NCBI RefSeq assembly: GCF_019334725.1
Contig: NZ_CP079818.1
Coordinates: 186,001 to 250,000 of the forward strand
Length of the DNA stretch: 64,000 nt
Direction of reading: 5' to 3'
From: Neisseria perflava
Lineage (GTDB): Bacteria > Pseudomonadota > Gammaproteobacteria > Burkholderiales > Neisseriaceae
The position numbers and the translations under genes are program-made. Positions 35,466 through 43,615 of the stretch are shown piece by piece; within the stretch, counting starts at the first letter, position 1; every line of letters starts with the position of its first letter. Under the pieces are notes generated by a model. It worked only from the letters and a program-made list of their open reading frames with translations. It did no database searches and was not told the origin of the DNA.

Positions 35466-35667
35466 GTTCAAATATGTAAAACGGAAGAGTTTAAATCGAT
35501 AAATCCTTTACACCATAATAATAAAATTACATGATAATCAAAAAGATAATATAAAAAAGAATATGTAAACGTTTTTCAGTTTGTTGACAGTCTGCTAGAA
35601 TACATCCAGTTACAGACAGCCTCCACACACAGGCCGTCTGAAAATGCAGAAACTCTGAAAGGTTTGT

Positions 35668-37092
35668 ATGGATCAATTTTTCGAACAGCTTCACGGCTTG
35701 ATAAACGCCATCAACGACCAAATGTGGTCGGGGTTGGTATATATGCTTTTAGGCGCAGGCCTCTTTTTCACCGTTACCACCGGTTTTGTACAATTCCGCC
35801 TCTTCGGCCGCAGTATTAAAGAAATGTTGGGCGGCCGCAAACAAGGTGATGATCCGCACGGAATCACACCGTTCCAAGCATTCGTTACCGGCTTGGCCAG
35901 CCGCGTAGGCGTGGGCAACATCGCCGGCGTGGCGATTGCCATCAAACTCGGCGGACCGGGCGCGGTGTTCTGGATGTGGGTAACCGCCTTAATCGGCATG
36001 AGTTCGGCGTTTGTCGAATCTTCACTGGCCCAACTCTTTAAAGTTCGGGACTACGACAACCACCACTTCCGCGGCGGCCCTGCCTACTACATCACTCAAG
36101 GCCTGGGACAAAAATGGCTGGGCGTTTTGTTCGCCCTGAGCCTGATTTTCTGTTTCGGCTTTGTATTTGAAGCTGTACAGACCAATACCATCGCCGATAC
36201 CACCAAAGCGGCATGGGGCTGGGATCAACACTATGTCGGTGTCGCCCTGGTCATTCTGACTGCCCCTATTATCTTCGGCGGTATCCGTCGCGTATCTAAA
36301 GCCGCGGAAATCATCGTTCCGCTGATGGCGGTTTTATATCTCGTCATAGCACTCTTCATCATTGCTACCAATATTTCCCTGATTCCTGACGTGTTCGGTC
36401 AGATTTTCTCCAACGCGTTCAACTTCGATTCGGCTGCAGGCGGTTTCCTCGGCGGTCTGATTTCGACCACCATGATGCAGGGTATCAAACGCGGCCTGTA
36501 TTCCAATGAGGCGGGTATGGGTTCCGCGCCGAATGCCGCCGCCGCTGCCGAAGTGAAACACCCCGTCTCCCAAGGCATGATTCAAATGCTGGGCGTTTTC
36601 GTCGATACCATCATCGTCTGCTCATGTACCGCCTTTATCGTCTTGACCTATCAGCAGCCTTACGGCGACCTGAGCGGTGCGGCGTTGACGCAGGCAGCGA
36701 TTGTCAGCCAAGTGGGTCAATGGGGCGCGGGCTTCCTTGCCGTCATCCTGTTTATGTTTGCCTTTTCAACCGTTATCGGTAACTATGCCTATGCCGAGTC
36801 CAACGTCCAATTCATCAAGAGCCATTGGCTGGTTACCGCCGTTTTCCGTATGCTGGTTTTGGCATGGGTCTACTTCGGCGCAGTTGCCAACGTACCCTTG
36901 GTATGGGATATGGCAGACATGGCCATGGGCATCATGGCATGGATTAACCTCGTCGCCATCCTGCTCCTGTCCCCACTTGCCTTCCTGCTGTTGAAAGACT
37001 ACACAGCCAAGCTGAAAATGGGTAAAGACCCAGAGTTCAAACTCTCTGAACACCCAGGCTTGAAACGCAAAATCAAATCCGATATCTGGTAA
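35668..37092 (+). CDS. Alanine/glycine:cation symporter (AGCS family)
   Basis: A 474-residue inner-membrane protein with about ten helices. AGCS signatures seen: GLASRVGVGNIAGVAIAIKLGGPGAVFWMW (here GLASRVGVGNIAGVA then IKLGGPGAVFWMW), ESSLAQLFKVRD, RGGPAYYITQGLG and GLYSNEAGMGSAPNAAA. It imports alanine or glycine with sodium. The upstream 35466-35667 region carries an uptake sequence (35632-35641) and a possible promoter (TTTTCA-17-TAGAAT). It ends at a perfect uptake-sequence terminator. Confidence 0.94.
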   Translation: MDQFFEQLHGLINAINDQMWSGLVYMLLGAGLFFTVTTGFVQFRLFGRSIKEMLGGRKQGDDPHGITPFQAFVTGLASRVGVGNIAGVAIAIKLGGPGAVFWMWVTALIGMSSAFVESSLAQLFKVRDYDNHHFRGGPAYYITQGLGQKWLGVLFALSLIFCFGFVFEAVQTNTIADTTKAAWGWDQHYVGVALVILTAPIIFGGIRRVSKAAEIIVPLMAVLYLVIALFIIATNISLIPDVFGQIFSNAFNFDSAAGGFLGGLISTTMMQGIKRGLYSNEAGMGSAPNAAAAAEVKHPVSQGMIQMLGVFVDTIIVCSCTAFIVLTYQQPYGDLSGAALTQAAIVSQVGQWGAGFLAVILFMFAFSTVIGNYAYAESNVQFIKSHWLVTAVFRMLVLAWVYFGAVANVPLVWDMADMAMGIMAWINLVAILLLSPLAFLLLKDYTAKLKMGKDPEFKLSEHPGLKRKIKSDIW

Positions 37093-37096
37093 AACC

Positions 37097-37126
37097 AAAG
37101 GCCGTCTGAAATTTCAGACGGCCTTT
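37097..37126 (+). terminator. Perfect paired-uptake-sequence terminator
   Basis: AAAGGCCGTCTGAAA (37097-37111) is followed directly by its exact complement (37112-37126) and T's. This is the standard neisserial terminator made of two opposed uptake sequences; it serves the symporter gene. Confidence 0.93.
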
Positions 37127-37144
37127 TTAATCCCTGCCATTTAG

Positions 37145-37253
37145 ACAAAACGATGCCCCTTAAAGCAGAAGCCTTAAGGGGCAGAGCGTTGCGGCACATC
37201 TTTTCAGACGGCCTTATTGTAGCAACGTTTCTCATTTCGCAGTGCAACAATAT
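37145..37253 (-). ncRNA. tracrRNA of the type II-C CRISPR system
   Basis: On the minus strand the anti-repeat (from about 37253: TTGTTGCACTGCGAAATGAG) pairs with the CRISPR repeat, apart from a central bulge at AACG. It is followed by GCTACAATAAGGCCGTCTGA, which includes an uptake sequence, then a GCCGCAACGCTC segment. A strong terminal hairpin follows (GCCCCTTAAGG ... TTAAGGGGC) with T's. This matches the known meningococcal tracrRNA layout, upstream of and antiparallel to cas9. Ends are approximate. Confidence 0.92.
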
Positions 37254-37279
37254 GGACAGATTCTAATTCCAAATCGGTA

Positions 37280-37320
37280 CCTAGTCAAGTATTTCATTTG
37301 CATGGTAATACTTACCTAGG
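37280..37320. promoter_or_regulatory. Inverted repeat upstream of cas9, possible operator
   Basis: CCTAGTCAAGTATT (37280-37293) and AATACTTACCTAGG (37307-37320) pair at 12 of 14 positions. A further partial copy (ATACTTACC) follows near 37330. It lies 40 bases before the cas9 start, where a promoter is expected. It could be a repressor site controlling cas9. The cas9 ribosome-binding site is CGGAG just before 37362. Confidence 0.5.
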
Positions 37321-37361
37321 ATATATTTATACTTACCAAACATCATATTACGGAGAAACTG

Positions 37362-40300
37362 ATGGCTACATTCAAACCCAATCCAATCAACTACGTCCTC
37401 GGCCTCGATATCGGCATCGCATCCGTCGGCTGGGCGATGGTAGAAATTGACGAAGAAGAAAACCCCATACGCCTGATTGATTTGGGCGTGCGCGTATTTG
37501 AGCGGGCCGAAGTACCAAAAACAGGCGACTCTCTCGCAGCGGTAAGACGCTTAGCACGCAGCGTCCGCCGCCTGACCCGCCGTCGCGCCCACCGCCTGCT
37601 TCGGGCCCGTCGCCTATTGAAACGCGAGGGCGTATTACAGGCTGCCGATTTTGATGAAAACGGCTTGATTAAATCCTTACCGAATACACCATGGCAACTT
37701 CGCGCAGCCGCATTAGACCGCAAACTGACGCCTTTGGAGTGGTCGGCAGTCTTGTTGCATTTAATCAAACATCGCGGCTATTTGTCGAAACGGAAAAATG
37801 AAGAGCAAACTGCCGATAAGGAGCTTGGGGCTTTGCGTGCAGGTATGAAGAGTAACACTCAAGCCTTAAAGACAGGCAATTTCCGCACTCCGGCCGAATT
37901 GGCTTTAAATAAATTTGAAAAAGAAAGCGGCCATATCCGCAACCAGCGCGGCGATTATTCGCATACGTTCAGCCGCGAAGATTTACAGGTGGAGCTGGTT
38001 TTGCTGTTTGAAAAACAAAAAGAATTCGGCAATCCGCATGTTTCAGACGGCCTTAAAGAAGGTATTGAAACCCTGCTGATGGCGCAACGCCCTGCTCTGT
38101 CCGGCGATGCCATTCAAAAAATGTTGGGGCATTGCACCTTCGAACCGACAGAGCCGAAAGCCGCTAAAAACACCTACACAGCCGAACGTTTCATCTGGCT
38201 GACCAAGCTGAACAACCTGCGTATTTTAGAGCAAGGCAGCGAGCGGCCATTGACCGATACCGAACGCACCATACTTATAAATCAGCCGTATAAAAAGAAA
38301 CTGACTTACGCACAAGCCCGTAAGCTACTGGGTTTAGAAGATACCGCCTTTTTCAAAGGATTACACTATGGTAAAGACAATGCCGAAACCTCAACATTGA
38401 TGGAAATAAAGGCCTACCATGCCATCAGCCGTGCGCTGGAAAAAGAAGGATTGAAAGACAAAAAATCCCCATTAAACCTTTCTCCCGAATTACAAGATGA
38501 AATCGGCATGGCATTCTCCCTATTCAAAACCGATGAAGACATTACAGGCCGTCTGAAAGACCGTGTTCAGCCCGAAATCTTAGAAGCGCTGTTGAAACAC
38601 ATCAACTTCGACAAGTTCGTCCAAATTTCCTTGAAAGCATTGCGCCGAATTGTGCCTCTAATGGAGCAAGGCAAACGTTACGATGAAGCCTGCGCCGAAA
38701 TCTACGGAGACCATTATGGCAAGAAGAATACGGAAGAAAAGATTTATCTGCCGCCCATCCCTGCCGACGAAATCCGCAACCCCGTCGTCTTGCGCGCCTT
38801 ATCTCAAGCACGTAAGGTCATTAACGCCGTTGTACGCCGTTACGGCTCCCCTGCGCGTATCCATATTGAAACGGCAAGGGAAGTAGGCAAATCGTTTAAA
38901 GACCGCAAAGAAATCGAAAAACGCCAAGAAGAAAACCGTAAAGACCGGGAAAAAGCCGCCGCTAAATTCCGAGAGTATTTCCCCAATTTTGTCGGCGAAC
39001 CCAAATCCAAAGATATTCTGAAACTGCGCCTGTACGAGCAACAACACGGCAAATGCCTGTATTCGGGCAAAGAAATCAACCTAGGCCGTCTGAACGAAAA
39101 AGGCTATGTCGAAATCGACCATGCCCTGCCGTTCTCGCGCACATGGGACGATAGTTTCAACAATAAAGTGCTGGTATTGGGCAGCGAAAACCAAAACAAA
39201 AGCAACCAAACCCCTTACGAATACTTCAACGGCAAAGACAACAGCCGCGAATGGCAGGAATTTAAAGCGCGTGTTGAAACCAGCCGTTTTCCTCGCAGTA
39301 AAAAACAACGGATTCTGCTGCAAAAATTCGACGAAGACGGCTTTAAAGAACGCAATCTGAACGATACGCGCTACGTCAACCGTTTCCTGTGCCAATTTAT
39401 TGCTGACCGTATGCGGCTGACAGGTAAAGGGAAAAGACGTGTCTTTGCATCCAACGGACAAATTACCAATCTGTTGCGCGGCTTTTGGGGATTACGCAAA
39501 GTGCGTGCGGAAAACGACCGCCATCACGCCTTGGACGCCGTCGTCGTTGCCTGCTCAACCGTTGCCATGCAGCAGAAAATTACCCATTTTGTACACCATA
39601 AAGAGATGAACGCGTTTGACGGGAAAACCATAGATAAAGAAACAGGAGAAGTGCTGCATCAAAAAACACACTTCCCGCAACCTTGGGAATTTTTCGCACA
39701 AGAAGTCATGCTTCGCGTCTTCGGCAAACCGGACGGCAAACCCGAATTTGAAGAAGCCGATACCCCAGAAAAACTGCGCGCGTTGCTTGCCGAAAAATTA
39801 TCATCTCGCCCCGAAGCCGTACATGAATACGTTACGCCACTGTTTGTTTCACGCGCGCCCAATCGGAAGATGAGCGGTGCACATAAAGATACTTTGAGAT
39901 CTGCTAAACGATTTGTTAAACATAATGAAAAAATTAGTGTTAAACGAGTATGGTTAACCGAAATCAAGTTGGCCGACCTTGAAAATATGGTTAATTATAA
40001 AAATGGTAGGGAGATTGAATTATATGAGGCTCTTAAGGCACGTTTAGGGGCATATGGAGGTAATGCTAAACAAGCATTTGACCCTAAGGACAATCCGTTT
40101 TATAAAAAGGGGGGACAACTGGTTAAAGCTGTGAGGGTCGAAAAAACCCAAGAGAGCGGAGTCTTATTAAACAAAAAAAATGCTTATACCATTGCAGATA
40201 ATGGAGACATGGTACGTGTTGATGTGTTCTGTAAAGTGGATAAGAAAGGAAAAAATCAGTATTTTATTGTTCCCATCTATGCTTGGCAGGTTGCTGAAAA

Positions 40301-40607
40301 CATTCTTCCCGATATTGATTGTAAAGGATACCGGATTGATGATAGCTATACATTCTGTTTTAGCTTGCATAAGTATGATCTGATTGCTTTTCAGAAAGAT
40401 GAAAAATCTAAAGTAGAATTCGCCTACTATATCAACTGTGATAGCTCTAATGGACGATTCTATTTAGCTTGGCATGATAAAGGCTCTAAAGAACAGCAAT
40501 TCCGTATTAGTACCCAAAATCTTGTATTGATGCAAAAATACCAAATCGATGAACTGGGCAAAGAAATCAGACCATGCCGTCTGAAAAAACGCCCGCCTGT
40601 CTGCTAA
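37362..40607 (+). CDS. cas9: Cas9 nuclease, type II-C, Nme2-type PAM-interacting domain
   Basis: A 1,081-residue compact Cas9. RuvC-I is LGLDIGIASVGWAM (Asp16). An arginine-rich bridge helix (RRLARSVRRLTRRRAHRLLRAR, here RRLARSVRRLTRR then RAHRLLRAR), RuvC-II (ARIHIETAREVGKSF), HNH (YVEIDHALPFSRTWDD, catalytic His near 588) and RuvC-III (RHHALDAVVVA) all look intact. Up to about residue 843 it is nearly the N. meningitidis Nme1Cas9 sequence. From GAHKDTLRSAKRFVKHNEKI onward it matches Nme2Cas9, whose PAM is N4CC rather than N4GATT. That part of the gene is AT-richer and ends with an AT-type uptake sequence (40574-40585), suggesting exchange with a meningococcal-type species. Confidence 0.96.
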   Translation: MATFKPNPINYVLGLDIGIASVGWAMVEIDEEENPIRLIDLGVRVFERAEVPKTGDSLAAVRRLARSVRRLTRRRAHRLLRARRLLKREGVLQAADFDENGLIKSLPNTPWQLRAAALDRKLTPLEWSAVLLHLIKHRGYLSKRKNEEQTADKELGALRAGMKSNTQALKTGNFRTPAELALNKFEKESGHIRNQRGDYSHTFSREDLQVELVLLFEKQKEFGNPHVSDGLKEGIETLLMAQRPALSGDAIQKMLGHCTFEPTEPKAAKNTYTAERFIWLTKLNNLRILEQGSERPLTDTERTILINQPYKKKLTYAQARKLLGLEDTAFFKGLHYGKDNAETSTLMEIKAYHAISRALEKEGLKDKKSPLNLSPELQDEIGMAFSLFKTDEDITGRLKDRVQPEILEALLKHINFDKFVQISLKALRRIVPLMEQGKRYDEACAEIYGDHYGKKNTEEKIYLPPIPADEIRNPVVLRALSQARKVINAVVRRYGSPARIHIETAREVGKSFKDRKEIEKRQEENRKDREKAAAKFREYFPNFVGEPKSKDILKLRLYEQQHGKCLYSGKEINLGRLNEKGYVEIDHALPFSRTWDDSFNNKVLVLGSENQNKSNQTPYEYFNGKDNSREWQEFKARVETSRFPRSKKQRILLQKFDEDGFKERNLNDTRYVNRFLCQFIADRMRLTGKGKRRVFASNGQITNLLRGFWGLRKVRAENDRHHALDAVVVACSTVAMQQKITHFVHHKEMNAFDGKTIDKETGEVLHQKTHFPQPWEFFAQEVMLRVFGKPDGKPEFEEADTPEKLRALLAEKLSSRPEAVHEYVTPLFVSRAPNRKMSGAHKDTLRSAKRFVKHNEKISVKRVWLTEIKLADLENMVNYKNGREIELYEALKARLGAYGGNAKQAFDPKDNPFYKKGGQLVKAVRVEKTQESGVLLNKKNAYTIADNGDMVRVDVFCKVDKKGKNQYFIVPIYAWQVAENILPDIDCKGYRIDDSYTFCFSLHKYDLIAFQKDEKSKVEFAYYINCDSSNGRFYLAWHDKGSKEQQFRISTQNLVLMQKYQIDELGKEIRPCRLKKRPPVC

Positions 40608-40615
40608 ATTAATCT

Positions 40616-40651
40616 ATCCCTGTTTCAGACGGCCTGAAGCAGGGATTTTTT
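40616..40651 (+). terminator. Hairpin with T-run between cas9 and cas1
   Basis: ATCCCTG (40616-40622) and CAGGGAT (40640-40646), followed by T's, with an uptake sequence in the loop. It probably reduces, rather than stops, read-through into cas1, which begins 23 bases later without an obvious promoter. Confidence 0.7.
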
Positions 40652-40673
40652 ATATCAAAATAAGGGGAAAAAC

Positions 40674-41588
40674 ATGACTTGGCGCAGCCTGCTCATTCAA
40701 AATGGCGGCAAACTATCCTTGCAATGCCGGCAACTGCTGATTCAACAAAACGGCGAGTCCCATACCGTACCATTAGAAGACATCGCCGTTATCATCATCG
40801 AAAACCGCGAAACCCTGATTACTGCCCCGCTCCTATCAGCCTTAGCCGAACATGGCTCAACCCTGCTGACATGTGACGAACAGTTCCTACCCTGCGGACA
40901 ATGGCTGCCTTATGCCCAATATCACCGCCAACTTAAAATCCTCAAGCTGCAGCTGAATATAAGCGAACCCTTAAAAAAGCAACTCTGGCAACATATCATC
41001 CGCCAAAAAATCCTAAATCAAGCATTTGTCGCAGACGAAACAGGCAATGATCTTGCCGCCAAACGGCTGCGCACTTTGGCAGTCGAAGTCCGTTCGGGCG
41101 ATACAGGAAACCGTGAAGCCCAAGCTGCCGCCCTCTACTTCCAAGCCCTCTTTGGAGAAAAGTTTACTCGCAATGACAACAATGCCGTCAATGCCGCATT
41201 GAACTACACCTACGCCGTACTCCGTGCAGCAGTTGCACGCGCCCTGACTTTATATGGATGGTTGCCTGCATTAGGCTTGTTTCATAGAAGCGAACTAAAT
41301 CCATTCAACCTCGCCGATGACTTTATCGAACCCTTACGCCCATTGGCCGACCTGGTCGTTATACATTTGCATGAACAAGGCCGTCTGAAAACTGATCTGA
41401 CCTCCAATCTCAAACAAAACCTTATCAAGACCCTTCACTGTCAAATCTGTATCAAACGACAACATTTCAGCACCTTGGCTGCCATAGACAAAATGATTTC
41501 CTCATTTCAAGCCAGCGTAACCGATAAAAACGCCAAACAGCTGAAACTGCCTGAAATCTTGCCATTGAAAGAATACCAATATGAGTGA
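40674..41588 (+). CDS. cas1: Cas1 spacer-integration nuclease
   Basis: A 304-residue type II Cas1. N-terminal beta domain (MTWRSLLIQNGGKLSLQCRQ, VPLEDIAVIIIENRETLIT), then the helical catalytic domain with Glu in NREAQAAALYFQALFG, His in LGLFHRSELNPFNLADD and the Asp/Glu pair in that segment. GGGG precedes its ATG. It overlaps cas2 by 8 bases. With Cas2 it adds new spacers. Confidence 0.95.
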   Translation: MTWRSLLIQNGGKLSLQCRQLLIQQNGESHTVPLEDIAVIIIENRETLITAPLLSALAEHGSTLLTCDEQFLPCGQWLPYAQYHRQLKILKLQLNISEPLKKQLWQHIIRQKILNQAFVADETGNDLAAKRLRTLAVEVRSGDTGNREAQAAALYFQALFGEKFTRNDNNAVNAALNYTYAVLRAAVARALTLYGWLPALGLFHRSELNPFNLADDFIEPLRPLADLVVIHLHEQGRLKTDLTSNLKQNLIKTLHCQICIKRQHFSTLAAIDKMISSFQASVTDKNAKQLKLPEILPLKEYQYE

Positions 41589-41907
41589 GGCCAAATTTAT
41601 GAGGATTATCGTCTTCTTCGACCTACCGGTCACCACAACGGCAAAGCGCAAAGCCGCCAATCAATTCCGCCAGTTTCTATTAAAAGATGGATACCAAATG
41701 CTCCAACTTTCTGTATACAGCCGTATTGTCAAAGGTCGAGACTCGTTACAAAAACACCACAATAGGCTATGTGCAAACCTACCGCAAGAAGGTTCAATCC
41801 GCTGTTTGGAAGTAACAGAAAAGCAATATGCCACCATGAAACTGCTGTTGGGAGAGCTGAAAACCCAAGAAAAAAGGGTAAATTCCGACCAACTATTATT
41901 ATTTTAA
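41581..41907 (+). CDS. cas2: Cas2 spacer-integration partner
   Basis: A 108-residue Cas2 with the beta-1 strand MRIIVFFDLPVTTTAKRKAA (conserved Asp) and a ferredoxin-like fold ending KRVNSDQLLLF. Its ATG is inside the end of cas1. No csn2 or cas4 follows, which defines subtype II-C. Confidence 0.94.
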   Translation: MSEAKFMRIIVFFDLPVTTTAKRKAANQFRQFLLKDGYQMLQLSVYSRIVKGRDSLQKHHNRLCANLPQEGSIRCLEVTEKQYATMKLLLGELKTQEKRVNSDQLLLF

Positions 41908-41933
41908 GCTCATTTTATTAGACAAAATAAAAC

Positions 41934-41962
41934 GGGAAACCCTTATAGAATAAGGATTTCCC
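41934..41962. repeat. Inverted repeat at the cas2-proximal edge of the array
   Basis: GGGAAACCCTTAT and ATAAGGATTTCCC pair at 12 of 13 positions around a three-base loop. It lies 9 bases before the first CRISPR repeat. It may end cas2 transcription or array transcription from the opposite direction; no clear T-run on either side. Confidence 0.6.
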
Positions 41963-41970
41963 ATCGAAGT

Positions 41971-42138
41971 ATTGTAGCACTGCGAAATGAGAAAGGGAGC
42001 TACAACATTGGGAAGTGAAATAAATCTCAGCAATAAATTGTAGCACTGCGAAATGAGAAAGGGAGCTACAACATTAACGAATTGCGTAAATTGGTTGACG
42101 GTATTGTAGCACTGCGAAATGAGAAAGATGCTACTTTA
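41971..42138 (-). CRISPR. CRISPR array, cas-proximal part: 3 repeats, 2 spacers, last repeat interrupted
   Basis: The 36-bp repeat begins ATTGTAGCACTGCG and ends GGGAGCTACAAC on the plus strand, at 41971-42006 and 42037-42072. Spacers are 30 bp (42007-42036, 42073-42102). The third repeat (42103-42138) matches only through its 25th base (42127) and then changes into prophage sequence. Read on the minus strand each repeat ends TGCTACAAT, the extended -10 promoter known to drive individual crRNAs in meningococcus. The interrupted repeat keeps that promoter half. Confidence 0.95.
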
Positions 42139-42279
42139 ACATGCAATAGTAATTTACTGTCATTTTTGTATATTATTGTTTTTCCTGTTTATTTAGTTTT
42201 GCAATTTTTACAGAATGCAATTGGCCGCGCGAATATTTTACGATTATCCGCGTAGCTTTTGCGTTTTTGTTAAGGCTCT

Positions 42280-43254
42280 TTACGCTTGTTTGTACCGACT
42301 CGGATCGAAGTCGGTTTGGTTTTTGTGCAGATGATAGGCAATGACGAGTAGCTTTCTCATCAGGGCGCAGATAATAACCATCTTGGGCTTTTTGGCTTTT
42401 TGCAGTCTTTTGGTGAAGTCGGGAAAGTAATTTTGACGCATGGCTACCATGGCGGCCATGAAGAGGGCGCCGCGTAGTTTTCTGTTGCCATACCTTGTCA
42501 GCTTTTCTTTGCCGTTGACGCTTGTCCCTGATTTTTTCTGTTGCGGGCTCATGCCAGCGAATGCTGTAAAGTGGTTGGCGTTTTTGAAATGTGCGGTAAG
42601 GAGATGAACGGTTAGGTATATAGCCGTTGTTTGGCCGACTGATGGGATGGTTTGTAGGCGTTTGGCGGTTTCTTGAATGGCTTTGTCTGCTTTGGCCGTT
42701 TGTTTGATTTGGCCGTCCACGTCTTGCAGATGCTGGTTGAGTTCGTCTATCTGCTTTTGGTGGATTTGTTGTACAAAGCTGTCTTTTGCTGCTTTCAGCC
42801 TGTTTTTTTGTGCTGTCAGCTGTTCTTTCAGTTGGTTTTGCAGGCTCAACAGGCGTTTGAGGCTTTGGATGTTTTCAGACGGCCTTTTGTGCTTGGGTAG
42901 GTCTTTTGCTAGGGCGTTTTGACCAAATTCTGCTATTAGTTTTGCGTCTTGTTTGTCGGTTTTTGTTCGATTAAAACGGTAATCGGCATACCGTTTGATT
43001 TTTAGGGGATTGATAACGGAAACATGGTAATCATCGGCGAGGTTGTCGGCGACGGCTTCGTAGTAGTTGCCGGTGGCTTCCATGATGATGTAAATGTTTT
43101 GGCCGTCTTCGATACTTTGGCCGTTTATCCAATTTTTCAGGCTTTCTATGCCGTCTTGGTTGTTTTGGAACTTCTTATAGGCCGTTTGGCCGTCTATTAA
43201 TGCGACTGCGTCAAATGTTTCTGCGGATATGTCGAGTCCTACGGTATTTCTCAT
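42280..43254 (-). CDS. IS110-family recombinase PivNM of the prophage
   Basis: A 324-residue DEDD recombinase of the Piv/IS110 family. The RuvC-like N-terminal domain has Asp8 (VGLDIS), Glu59 (IIMEATGNYYE), Asp100 and Asp103 (NRTKTDKQDAKLIAEF). The middle is a coiled coil (LSLQNQLKEQLTAQKNRLKA). The C-terminal Tnp domain contains IPSVGQTTAI and GMSPQQKKSGTSVNGKEKLT with the conserved Ser. Neisserial filamentous phages carry such genes (pivNM/irg) at one end and use them to integrate. IS110 enzymes are now known to be guided by a bridge RNA from flanking non-coding DNA. Confidence 0.92.
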   Translation of the reverse strand: MRNTVGLDISAETFDAVALIDGQTAYKKFQNNQDGIESLKNWINGQSIEDGQNIYIIMEATGNYYEAVADNLADDYHVSVINPLKIKRYADYRFNRTKTDKQDAKLIAEFGQNALAKDLPKHKRPSENIQSLKRLLSLQNQLKEQLTAQKNRLKAAKDSFVQQIHQKQIDELNQHLQDVDGQIKQTAKADKAIQETAKRLQTIPSVGQTTAIYLTVHLLTAHFKNANHFTAFAGMSPQQKKSGTSVNGKEKLTRYGNRKLRGALFMAAMVAMRQNYFPDFTKRLQKAKKPKMVIICALMRKLLVIAYHLHKNQTDFDPSRYKQA

Positions 43255-43581
43255 ATTTTTTCCCTTACTATGCAGGCTCTTGGCCTTTGATGCTACTCAA
43301 ATTAAATATGAAAAAATCCGCCGTCCTTATCTTTCTCCCAATCTTGATGATTCGGGAACTTTCAGGCTCGGCGGATGTTGTCAGGGTTAGCTAGACCGCT
43401 GACGTTTTGAGTATATCAGATGTTTCAATCTCTTTGCTTTTCTATTCTTTCTTTTCTAAAATTGCGCTCTGCCGCGCGGCCATTGCTACTTGCTTCCTTT
43501 AAAAATCGCGGGATTTAGGTTTCTGCTCTTTAGATAGGTTTTTACGCCGCGCTTTTTAAAGGAATCAAGCAGCTTTTATTT
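43255..43581 (-). other. Structured non-coding region upstream of the IS110 recombinase
   Basis: No gene is visible here. An 18-bp inverted repeat (43494-43511 TTCCTTTAAAAATCGCGG, and its complement 43547-43564, one mismatch) encloses a 35-base loop. Nearer the recombinase, CCGCCG near 43320 can pair with CGGCGG near 43374 over a long loop. Such structure next to an IS110 gene could be a bridge RNA, and in a filamentous phage it could be the packaging signal or origin. Confidence 0.5.
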
Positions 43582-43613
43582 AAAGGCCGTCTGAACTGGT
43601 TTCAGACAGCCTT
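43582..43613 (-). terminator. Uptake-sequence terminator after zot
   Basis: AAAGGCCGTCTGAA (43582-43595) faces TTCAGACAGCCTTT (43600-43613): one perfect and one single-mismatch uptake sequence. It ends the phage structural operon immediately after the zot stop codon. Confidence 0.85.
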
Positions 43614-43615
43614 TG

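Noticed and set aside
41934..41962. dRS3 phage attachment repeat next to the array
   Set aside because: The dRS3 consensus is ATTCCC-N8-GGGAAT; this stem has the opposite order and a different centre.
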